Part shown: positions 11,964 to 22,012 of the stretch, one piece after another
How positions within the stretch are numbered: position 1 is the stretch's first letter
Layout: each line of letters starts with the position of its first letter
DNA from: Endothia cerciana
Lineage: Eukaryota; Ascomycota; Sordariomycetes; Diaporthales; Cryphonectriaceae
NCBI GenBank assembly: GCA_026119935.1
Contig: JALRMH010000055.1
Span: forward strand, 196,549 to 260,548
Direction of reading: 5' to 3'
Length of the DNA stretch: 64,000 nt
Program-made: the position numbers and the translations under genes
The notes under the pieces: generated by a model
What the model saw: only the letters and a program-made list of their open reading frames with translations
The model's database searches: none
Told to the model about the DNA's origin: nothing

Positions 11964-12889
11964 CTAGATGAGCTCAATCTCATCCTCCAGTGCCTGTTTG
12001 GCATCTTCACCCTCCTTGCATTTCGTCTCGAAATCCTCCCTGACTAGTTTCACCCGGGCTGCGACTAGGGCCTCCGCCTTGGACAGCTGGCTGATATCCC
12101 AGAGCCGTGTCACGCACACAGTGCGGGATACTGGGGTGTAGCTTAGCACGGACGTCAGTGAGGCTGTCAACGCGTACGCCTTGTTAGACTTGATTCTAAT
12201 CAGTGAGTGGTCCAGAATGCGCACGTCCAGCTGGATGGAGCAGCCAATGCATAGTGGGGTCTGGATCATTGGGGTGGTGCCAGAGGGGTCTTTTTGCAGA
12301 CTCAGGTCCACCCGCTGCTTCAGGCTTCTGACCAGCTCCGAGACTTTGACAAGTCTGGTATCATTCTCAATGAACTTTACACCGCTTCCATTGTCCCAGT
12401 TGCCGAAGGCGGAGTCAACGAGCGTGATTGCCGTTGTGCAACTTGAAGGGCACGGTATCCATCGAGGTATCTCTCCATGCCTTCGATGACCTGTCGGAGC
12501 TCACTGGCCGAGAGCCACTTCCCATCTCTCCCCTTGACGCCAATACCTATGGCATAGACACCAATGTGAGAGGGATCCAGGTACAACTTGGGATAACCTA
12601 TCTTCTTGGTCGCGTCATAATACAATGTTCCAAGTACCACTGGCGACAGGATGTCCCGGGGGATCGTCGGGAGGATATCCCATAGGGTTGAATCTTGGGC
12701 TCCGAGGCCACTCAGGCATCTGACCCTGAGGCTCCTCTTGGTGTTTCCAAACATCCAGTTTGGCAACTTCCTGGGGAGAACAACTACATCAAGGACAGAA
12801 GCCGGGAAACTGAGGACAAGACGAGAAAGACGCTGCGGGATACTGATGGCATGGTCTTCAAAGACACGATGGAGATCGGATTTTCTCAT
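11964..12889 (-). pseudogene. Frameshifted conserved fungal protein
   Basis: ATG at 12889. The first frame (about 150 codons, to about 12440) encodes a folded-looking N-terminal domain. A second frame, one base out of phase, carries on from about 12435 to the stop at 11964 and ends in an acidic, Lys/Glu-rich helix. No GT-AG intron of workable size lies at the join; the only GT...AG span is 12 bp. I therefore read a one-base deletion or a sequencing error. The order resembles a widespread uncharacterised fungal protein with a coiled-coil tail, but I cannot name the family. The rest of both frames is free of stops, so the lesion may be recent or technical. Confidence 0.55.
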
Positions 12890-13612
12890 AGTAAAATCTT
12901 GAACTAGTAGTCGGGATTATGGCATGTGGCACAAGGTAGCAAAGGAGTTCAAATAGTAGCGGGTTGAAAGACTTAGAGGTTGAGCGGGATGAGGAGGATC
13001 ATAGTCTTACCAAGTAGCCTGGATTCCAGAATGTTGCACGAATGATTCTTTCAACTTAATAACATACCTGCTAATGAAGTAAATGAAGAACATGTAGCGT
13101 TGACAAAATGAACGATTCTCAGTGTTGGAAATTGTGTGGTACAATCTGAAGGCTATTACCAACAGATCAAGGGAGTACACACGGCGTAAATATACCCACA
13201 AGATTATGCCCTACAGTCTTCAATATTATGAGTGGAGGTTGTAAGATATAATCTTCTCTTTATTATTAGTAAATAACGCGTGCGTTCAGTAAGACTCTTC
13301 TGAGTCCTTCACAAGAGAATGAGATATCTAGCTCCTCGCCCCAGAGTATGCAAAGGTGGAAGGGTGGCCGCTCGGGAAAATAAAATAAAGATTCATGGCT
13401 ACCAGTGTCATTATGCGTCTTTTTCCATTTTTGAATCACTCATACGCCCTGATCAACTGGTCTCTGGAAGCCGTTTACGGAGATTGGAACTCGTGTTGAT
13501 GCATCAAGATGTGGAGTACCAAGCTAGGAAATTCCAAGAGAAGATTGGAAGTGTTCCTCACAAGTGATGATCATTCATTCTATGTAAGCGGTTACTTAGT
13601 CAACCCATACGG
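12890..13612. other. Intergenic with small coding-like fragment
   Basis: AT-richer spacer. A plus-strand 82-codon frame at 13319-13567 starts with ATG and has protein-like composition in its second half, but no domain or neighbour supports it. I do not call it a gene. Confidence 0.35.
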
Positions 13613-14422
13613 TTACAGCCACTTCATCCGATCCTCCTTGTATGCGCCTCCCCGGCTGTCGAGGACAACCACCAGCCCAAACTGAAGGTCTCCGCCCACG
13701 TCTCCTCGCTCTTCGGTATCTGCTGGCGCACAAATTCTCGGTATTCCCAGAACCGGCAGTACTTCAGGCACGCCTCGACCACGCTCGGCTGCTTGGCATC
13801 CTCGGGCCGCCACTCCTCTAGCGGAGGATACGGCGACTTATCAAAGGTGATCCGGTACGCGTACCTGGACGGCGCGAATCGATATGGCTGTGCCTGGAAG
13901 AGCGGAAAGGGCTTCTTTTGGAAGTTATGGAAGGGCTCGATAAACCTCCCCTTCTCGAGGCTGAGAAGATACCGCTTAGGTTGGAAGGCGTCGCTCGTAA
14001 GTGGCGCCCAGGGGACTGGGCCGGTTGGTGGCACCTGGTCCTTGTCCGCCAGCCACGGATTTCGATTCTGGTACATGGGATGGAGTCGGGTTGTGAGGGT
14101 TAACTGAATCTTGAACTTCCAAAGTCCAGCATTGAGATTGCCGGCGGGTTGTCCGCCCGCTGCCACCGAGACAGGGTCCATGAGTTCCCAGTCGAACTCG
14201 ACAGCAATAAGGACCCTCAAGCCCTCTCCACATAGGATCTGATATATCGATTAGCTGTGGTTCATGCGACTGCGACTAGAGACATACAGAGCCGGTGCCA
14301 TTCTTGTCGAATGTCAGAGAGCATTGGTTGTTGTCGCCCCAGGTCCAAGGGTCTGAGTCTCCGCAGAGGAGCGAGAGGACGGCCTGCCGCGCGCTCTCTT
14401 TCTCGAACGTGTTCGTAGCCAT
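13613..14422 (-). pseudogene. Conserved fungal hypothetical protein, frameshifted near its C-terminus
   Basis: ATG at 14422 (context ATCATGGC). Exon 1 is 14288-14422. The 49-bp intron (14239-14287) has a GTATGT donor, a GCTAATC branch point and a CAG acceptor. Exon 2 runs from 14238. The protein (about 250 aa) carries a WTWGDN-type motif and a DGTG-like turn, then a hydrophobic strand (LIAVEFDWEL) and a Pro/Tyr-rich body. Near 13685-13705 the natural-looking C-terminus (FGLVVVLDSRGG, ending KWL and a stop at 13613) lies in a different frame from the body; the body frame itself ends at 13624. No intron fits. The family is common in Pezizomycotina with unknown function. It may be a real frameshift or an assembly error; the rest of the gene looks healthy. 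Confidence 0.6.
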
Positions 14423-15667
14423 GATTGTTTTTGAGAAGTTGATGGTGCAGGATGAATTCATGTTCAAGACGTTTGTAGACCAGGTGGGTGGGCCGGGAGG
14501 TTAAAAGCTGAGAGATCAGAACTAGACAGGTTGCCTCACCTGAAAAGCCGAAGCAGCCTAAAACCTCGACTGACGTAAGACGCGCATTTGCAGACCCCCA
14601 ACATGTGTGTCGGCCCAAAGCGGCAGTGTGCGATCTCACATAACTGTTTCACGGTACTCACACCTTTGATCTTTTTCGCGATGACATTACACCGGTGCGT
14701 CCCAAATAAAATGGAATTCGCGGCTACAAGACCTCAACCTCACCAGTATGTGTCCGTCCTTCGCAAATCTGAGGAACGTACTGTAATTAAGTCGTCAAAT
14801 CTCACTACACAGGTACTTACGTTCTGCGGGAAACGGCCGGTTATGTCCCCTATGACAGAGCTGAAGGACCCTGGACGTGCAGGAGGCCGCTGCCAAGCAT
14901 ACGGGAAGCCTCATTACCCATTTTAGCACTCGTAGTGGTTGGCTTCTATGTTTCGGCTACGTGCGTAAGGACCTGTTTTTATCTCTAGCAACTTCCCGGA
15001 GTGGCTTCCTCCTACAGGGAACAAACGACCAGAGGGCTAAGGCCGTAAGCATTGTATCTTGGTTCTTATTAATCCCCGCCTCGAGGCCTGTGCTTGCGGG
15101 AGAAAGAATTAGTGTTAGACGGCACTTTGCTACTTCGAACTCCCTTTGCCAAGCCTTGGCTATGCTGATTTCGCAACCTAAGATGGGTCTGAAGAAGTCT
15201 TGTGCGGGCGGTCTCTGTGATGAAACGCTCACGATGAGAAATAGGGATCTTCTGAGTAATTGTCCGGTTTTCTCAGCCAGACCACGCGGCCGACACAGTC
15301 GAGATATCTGCATTATAATACCTGGCATAGGGGCAGTGCTCTTGTCGAAGATCTATACGTTATGAGCACACGCAAGAGTATAAGTACATGTAGGTGTCTG
15401 AGGTTCGGATCCAAGTTCCATTCTTTCACCCTAGAGAGCATGCATTCTTGGTTTTTCTTTCCAGGCGTTACGACGTTGATCTTCTCACCTTGATCTCCTC
15501 TGCCCCTGACTATTTTCTTGACTTGTCTTTACCCTTGTGTAGGCTTCTGGAAGTCTGCCTGTGACTGGTTGGCGTTGTTTCTGCCTCAGTGACCTGCTCG
15601 GCTCCATTCATCAGCCCTTAGGAATCTACCTGCTCCTCTTTACCTCTTTCCTCCAACACTGACAAAG
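14423..15667. other. Intergenic / promoter of secreted-protein gene
   Basis: No gene recognised. The last 150 bp before 15668 are pyrimidine-rich (CT-rich leader), usual for well-expressed fungal genes. A possible TATA-like element (agtataagta) lies near 15376-15385. Confidence 0.45.
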
Positions 15668-16859
15668 ATGCATGCCTCAACCAAAGGCCTTTTTTCCTTC
15701 CTGCTGCTGGGCCTTTCCGCGGCCTCTCCTGTCGACTTCGGTCTCCAGGAGCGTGGAAACACCCAGTCATCGACCGCTAATCAATGCAGCGGCGTAATCA
15801 TTGGGTACCGTACCGTCACATCGCAGGTAAGGCAGACGTCACTGTGCTCATAGATTCCCCATAGTGGACGCGGGTTCCAAACTGTGCTTATCACGGCGCT
15901 GAGGGCTCTCAACTCAAACAAGTATACGGGATTCGTCCCGTAACAGGGCTCGTCACACAGCTAAGGAAATCAGCGCCGTGATAAAGCTTGGAATCCACAA
16001 CAACTACTTTCCCTTCCCCAAAAACCGGCCTAGGGCCTTTAAGGTAGCGACTAATGCGATCTTCTTGTAGAGCATAGCCGATACGATCAATTCTAGCAAA
16101 AAGTTCCCCAAGACCCCGCCCAACGGTGTTGATCTTGGTGGCTCAGCCGTCTATTTCAGTGATGGCTTCGGCGACTATCCTGGCGGTGGAAGTGGCGTCA
16201 AGTACGTGTACCCTTCCAGAATATTAATTTTGTAGCCAGATTTTGTGCTAACGAGATTGTAAAGCTGGTGCGTTGCCTACGCCGACCAGACACAGCTGCA
16301 AAGGGCCGCCAAAGCCTGGATCCCCTCATCGTCCTGCATCCGGTATGACGACAACAAGATCAACGAGTACATCGGAACTATTTCGAACAAAGCATGGGAT
16401 CCCAAAAGCACCCTGCGCTTCTCGCCGCTGGACACTTACTTACAGATGGCCATACCGTTTGGGATGCTCGACACCATGAACGTGTGTGGAGAGTGCTTCC
16501 CAAAGGACCAGGCATCGACAATGACGGGTTTTGACCGAGTCAACTACAAGTCGGGTGATTTCCTCGGGAATGTGAAAGGTTCTTCAAATGCCAAGAGGGC
16601 CGACGCGTCCGCCTGTCCGATCTCTTCAGGGTCCATGACCACCACTGGGTCTGCTACAGGTTCTCAAGCTGCCACAAGCTCTCAGTCGGCAACCACTTCG
16701 CAATCGGCAACGACATCTCAGGTCGCTACGACCTCTCAGTCCTCTGTCAGCCCCAAGGCCACCACGACGTCCCAGGCTATTTCAACTTCCAAGGCCGCTA
16801 CGAGTTCCAAAGCTGCTACAACACCCAAAGCTAAGACATCGCCCAAGAAGTCGCACTAA
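15668..16859 (+). CDS. Secreted protein with Ser/Thr-rich tail (294 aa)
   Basis: Three exons: 15668-15826, 16071-16201 and 16265-16859. Intron 1 is long (244 bp, GTAAGG...TTGTAG) because it holds an inverted-repeat element. Intron 2 is 63 bp (GTACGT, GCTAAC branch, AAAG). Residues 1 to about 20 form a signal peptide ending in an Ala/Ser-rich cleavage region. Residues 38-230 form a compact domain with a few cysteines and a YR pair in the first predicted strand. Residues about 230-294 are a Ser/Thr/Ala/Gln repeat tail ending in basic residues, probably O-glycosylated. No hydrophobic GPI-anchor tail is present. It is probably extracellular or wall-associated. I do not recognise a catalytic family; the YR motif alone does not justify an enzyme call. 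Confidence 0.75.
15864..15998. mobile_element. MITE-like inverted repeat inside intron 1
   Basis: About 135 bp bounded by imperfect inverted arms (15864-15902 and 15970-15998). They share gtgga, ttccaa and an exact atcacggcgctga block. A smaller hairpin (acggga/tcccgt) lies at 15926-15941. It accounts for the unusual length of the host intron. No coding capacity and no clear target-site duplication. Confidence 0.5.
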
Positions 16860-17460
16860 GCATTCTATGCTTTTGGGATGGTGTATCCACGGTTTGCAGT
16901 CAACTGTTACTAGAGAAAGCTATAACATACCTGACCGCAGAGAAAATTCCTGCGCATGTACCGAGAGAATACCGAGTTCTAAACTGATCAGACTCTCGGA
17001 CGTCCTGAAGACGTTACAAGTTGGGTGGTGATTGCATGGTGTCTAGGGAGGGCTATATAGAAAATGAATATCTAGCTACAGGCAGATACTGTTCAGCAAC
17101 GGAGACAGTGTGCACGATGATCCGGCGTCAAGGTGTTAGACAGCAATATAGACATAGTATTTTGGGCTGTATTCCGTCAAAGTACTGCTCGTGACCACCG
17201 TGCCGCTACCAGTAAATTTTCCGGGCTGGATGACCTGAACTCTCCCGGTGGCGGCGTTCATGCAGCGTCGCAACATCGTCGCACCTCCGAGCTCCAATAG
17301 ACACATGGACCGCTTCGCTTCGTCTCTCTGGAGAAGATGTGATTCCACTCAGCGATGTCGCCTCCCAAGGACGCGCTCGTGAAGTCCCGTGAAGCTCCTT
17401 CAAATTCAGTGCGGCTCCACAGTATCATACAACATTCAAGTCTCTTCCGAGATTGCCGAG
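16860..17460. other. Intergenic between convergent genes
   Basis: 3' flanks of the secreted-protein gene and of the membrane-protein relic. Nothing recognisable. Confidence 0.5.
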
Positions 17461-18150
17461 CTACACCTGTTGGCCGCTCCTTGGTGTCTCGTTTGACAAA
17501 GACTGGCCTGGCGTTCTAGAGTACCCCATGAACACGGAGACGTTATGACAGACAAACACAAATGCCATGACAAAGGACATTATAGCCGTCTGGAAGATGG
17601 ATTGTAAGGCCCGTATTAGTGAAAAGAACATTCAAGCCGTTTTCCCATCAGAATTGTCCAGGGATTGTAATCCCTTTGATGCCACTGCGACGTATAACAC
17701 CTCGAGCCACAAACACGTACCTTGATATCGTCCGACATTTCCAAATGTTCAGAGTGGTAATATCCACTCCAAGCAGCATGCCCAAGCAACACACCCAGGC
17801 CGATGAAGAATATGTAGATACCGAATCGCAGCATTATGACGGGGATCCGCTAGACAAAGCACACCCCGTACCGACGCACGTACCCCGAAGTGGCCACGTC
17901 CGTAGCCTTCTGCTCGCCGTCAGACTCCTCCGCAGGAGGATAGCCGCTGTAGCCTAGGAGCTGCTTGACGCACAGCACATGGTCCGGATGGCTGCTGAAC
18001 CGCTGCAGCATACTGCTTTGCCGCGATGCTGGCGATGATAAACATAAGCCCGCTGTACCAGCACGCGGACACGATCCACGTGGTGGTCTCCGCGGCGGAC
18101 CAGGTGAAGGCGCTGCTCAGGAGGCTAGCTATGATTACAGCCTGGTCAGA
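17461..18150 (-). pseudogene. Decayed multipass membrane protein gene
   Basis: On the minus strand, pieces of a fungal membrane protein can be read in order. From about 18150 comes a WSAAETTTW segment leading into a hydrophobic helix. A one-base slip lies near 17990-18030. A charged loop follows, then a TAG (17850-17852) where the family has VW or YVW before the next helix (IYIFFIGLGVLLG). Next is MSDDIK, followed by a 131-bp intron (17590-17720, GTACGT...TTCCAG). The last exon (17461-17589) holds a final helix and a stop. TGG-to-TAG equals CCA-to-CTA on the other strand, a RIP-type change. The 5' exon(s) are not recognisable. Function unknown; this copy is certainly broken. Confidence 0.6.
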
Positions 18151-19292
18151 GGGTTAAGTGCTTTAGTCTCGACTATTATCTCCGGGTTGTTGTTGTTTTG
18201 GGTTTGGGGGAGGGAGCCGTGGGAGGGGGGGGGGGGGATTGTGACTCATGTATAATGGGTGTATTGCGTACCGTTACTCCTACGCGCTGTGGATTTGAAA
18301 TCACCAGTCGTTTTCAGCCGCACTTGTGTGCAAATATGGGATTCCCTCGGTGAGCACGGTCAGCAGCTGTCCGACTGCTCACGGGATATGCACGCCAGAC
18401 GGTCTTGCCCCCTAAATCGTACACATGGCAACAGGGGATGTTTCCAGAATGGGACCGGATGGTTGTGCTACCCGACCTCTCGTTCTAACAAAGTTCGACC
18501 GTAGAATTCAATTTCACGGTGATAGAACGATGCTTCATATGTCGAGTCTATATCAGTGGAAGGGGAGGCAAGCAGACGAGCCCACGAATGTCGCCCTAGC
18601 AAGCTATGTCATTATAATTCGGGTCAATATCAGAACCCTAGACACAGCTAAAGAGGCGAGGCTTGTGCTAAGCCCTTAAACAGGCGCCTTTACCCTCTGC
18701 AAGCCCGACCTTGGGGCATCAAGATGAGTTATAATCATCATAAATGGTACGAAGACTGAAAAGACAAGGTTTACGAGTGCTTTTCAGACTTCATGGACAT
18801 CGACCTACCTAATCCTAAGCATCAGGGTGGCCCGACCAAGCCTTGTAAAGGCCACGCAGGGCTCTACTCAGCCAGATCTATCCGACGCGTTCGATGCCAT
18901 CCTTATCTCGGCGAATCAGCCTATTAGACGTTGGAGGCTAGAGTATTATAACCGCCTCGCTGAGGGAAAGTCTCGCAGCAGTGCCAGTCAATCCCTGTGT
19001 CTCCCGTCCACGGCTTGAGCGGGGGGCCACAGCTTTCTCCTCACCTAAGCATAACACGATAATGAATGTGTAAGCTATTCCCCATCTGGTAGGACGAGCT
19101 GGCTCATCGCGGCTGAAGCACTGCCCTGTTGGGAGTGGTTACACGGCATCATGCATATAGCCAGCCACCCTGGCGTGTGGCCCAATGCCAAGGTAGTGCT
19201 CAGCTCCATCTCTTCCCCACCATCTCTCACACTCTCGTTCTCATCCCGTCGTACTGACCCATCACCGCAGCTCTTGATATCTTCTTGTAATA
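18151..19292. other. Intergenic, G-run and no gene
   Basis: Holds a 12-13 bp G-run near 18227-18239, plus the possible lost 5' part of the membrane-protein relic. No independent gene is supported. Confidence 0.4.
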
Positions 19293-21437
19293 ATGTCTGT
19301 GATCATGGCCGAACTCCTCGGAACTATTCGTAGCGGAATTGCCGTCGCCGAAGTCGGGTTGAAAGTCGGCGGCACGGTCTTCAGGCTCCTCGAGCTCTGG
19401 AAGGAAGTCCGAGAGTCCCCGACACAATCCGGGACCTGATGCAATTGATCGGGTTTCTCGAACCTCTTCTGTATGACATTGAGTGTGATTTCGGAGCCGG
19501 GACAACGACTACCCTCCACAACGGGCCTTTGCAAACCTTCAACACGTCACATCAGAGAACGGGTGTCGCGTTGTGTCGTGAGGCCCTGCGTGACTTGCAG
19601 CTATTGGTCGAGGATCTGAGTGCCGAAATTTCCTCGAGGAAGAGGAGGGAGCGTGCAACCGGCAAGCTCAGGGTCCTGCTAAAGAAGGACGATCTAAAGA
19701 AGTTCCAGGGCAGGCTGGAAAGAGCTGTCAGGCTGTTGCAAACTGCCCAGATGGGTTATCAGACGTGAGGATGTTGAGTTTTTGATTATGATGGACCATA
19801 GCTGACTTGTTCTTAGAGCATTGATTAAGTCCTTACCTCAAGTAATTACTCAACAAATCGTCACCGCGAAGGCGACTAAGAGCCTCCCGGGCCCGTCAAC
19901 ACTGTCTCACCCCGCACACACTGCTCTTCGAAATGAAAAGGTCACGAGGAAGAGCAGCCGCGGGCAACGAGACCGCTATCTCCTCCGGACAGAGACGACT
20001 TATTTCGGCAGAGTCCTGATGAGGGCCTTTGAGACGGACTCTTCTTCGCCGCCTGGTGAGTGCCGCGTCATCATGCATAGCCGTTTGGATTGGAGGTCGC
20101 TAATGATAAGCAGCCTGGATGATACGCTTCCAGCCACCGAAATGGCTCTCTCAGAGAATATGGGAGATCCAAGCTTGCTCAGGCTGGCAGTTCAACATCA
20201 CGACATTTAATTCTGTGCCTTAGGATTCACCCATCATCAACTTTGTACAGAGGGACAACTTGGACGGCCTTCGCGGGTTGTTTAGACAAGGACTGGCTTC
20301 TCCTTTAGACTGCAGCAAGGGGGTTTCAACACTATTTGATGTAAGTGGTATGCAACATGTTGAACTTGGCAGACTGCGCTGATGATGATCAGGTCGCATG
20401 TTTTCATGGAAGTATCACTATCCTCCAGGAACTTCTTGAAATGGAACAGGTCAGGACCGGATCATCCTCAATAGCGTTTCAAATCATGGACCTCTTACCA
20501 CATGGATTCTTTTCGCGCCAGCCACACGAGGGCCGCACACAACCACTCGAGGACCGCATACAACCATTTGTAAGCCGCGGACTCTTCGAATAAGTCGCGG
20601 ACGAGACCATCGATGTAGAACCTAGCGATTCGGCTCCCTCCATTAAACTGTGTCTGTGGTCCGTTCAGGATTTGTTCGAGCTGCAAATACAGACTTACTT
20701 CCCAGACTGGGATCGTCTTCGGCCAAGGAGCAAGTACAAGTTGCTTTTCATCTTTGGTGGGCCGTGGTCATGGAAGTCGTCAACCATCCGGCGCGTGGTC
20801 CGCAAACGCGGACCTATCCAGGTGGGCGACGTGCGAACATGGCGGGAAGACGGTTTATCACTTCCGCACTGGATATTTGCATTGATCGGCGCGTCGATGC
20901 AGTTCAAAAATACCATCACGGAGGAACTCCAAGACTGGAAACAGTCGATGATCGAGACCGTCGATGCGATGGCTGACCTGCACTCAATGCAAATATGAAA
21001 GACCTGCTGGGATCCGAGCTGCTCGACGCCATACGGGGTGGCTCGGTCACGCCCTTGTTCTGTTTTCTTATCGGTGGCAACTAGAGAAACAGCTGAGGTG
21101 GTTTGTAACTGTCCTCCAGAGCTGCGGCGTCGACTTGGAAGAATACGGTCGACGGGAGTTCGAAATATGGGACAAAGATACGGTGCCAGACACGTGGAAG
21201 CTATGTCCTGTGTTAGTATCCTTGGATTGGAACTTGCAAATCCGGGGGCTTGGACGGAACGATGATGTTATTAGCACCATCTATTATGGCTCAACACCGG
21301 AAGACTGGTTCATTAGGTGGTCGTACAGGTGCCACCATTCTCTTGGGGAGGTCGGGGCAGTATGCCTGAACGAACCTCTGACTGAGAGCCCGCCTTGGGA
21401 TACGATTATGCCAGGTACATGGGTGGACGACGAGTGA
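19293..21437 (+). pseudogene. Decayed ankyrin-family protein with fungal STAND-type N-terminus
   Basis: ATG at 19293 (family-like MAELLGT start at 19305). The N-terminal helical domain (AVAEVGLKVGGTVFRLLELW) is typical of fungal NLR/ankyrin proteins. Near 19416-19425 the frame slips by one base, and the expected DTIRDLMQLIGFL helix continues to 19768. Further pieces follow in order through 19821-20210 (TETTYFGRV) and about 20224-20340 (an INFVQRDNLDGLRGLFRQG unit, like an ankyrin-repeat lead-in). Later pieces lie at about 20672-20998. The last, 20964-21437, holds the C-terminal LEEYGRREFEIW and VMPGTWVD-like signature of this family. Stops and frame changes separate the pieces. Known family: large fungal proteins with ankyrin repeats, uncharacterised, often in incompatibility-type gene sets. 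Not functional as read. Confidence 0.5.
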
Positions 21438-22012
21438 AAGCTTCTCGCCGTTGCGATAAAGGATCCGAAAGAGAACGCATATAAAACGCTGTGGTAACAA
21501 GACAATGCCGAAAAGAAGATTATATATAGTGTTATGCCTTATTGTGCGAGGCAGCGAGTGGCTCTGCACAAAGCGGCTAGGGTATGACACGTCCAGACCA
21601 TTCTGTAAACAGTTTCTTAGTGATGCAGAGCTGACCGGTGGATGCGCCCTTGAATTACTATGCTTCGCACAACCTGCATGTAACCCCGGAGATGTAGGTC
21701 AGCATCACTGGGCGACTAAGACCCGGTTGGGAAATCTGGCGTCAATGGCGCGTCACCTGGCCCTGTAAGCATCTGCATTTCCTAGCAATGCCACTGCATC
21801 GCCCCCTCATGCACACACTTTGATGAGCGGGGCTTTTATACATGCGCCTAGTATTAGTATTGGTTCAGAGCAGGCTGCCGCTATCTCGTCCGACAATCCG
21901 GATTTTCAATCTTCACGCCCAGACGTCTCCCTCTTACGAGCTGGAACGATCAATGGTCAGGTGCCTGGATGCTGCGTCGGCCTTGCCCCGGTTGTGAAAC
22001 GCCATCATCGAC
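21438..22012. other. Upstream region of NACHT gene
   Basis: No gene recognised. The short frames here have no family features. Confidence 0.5.
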
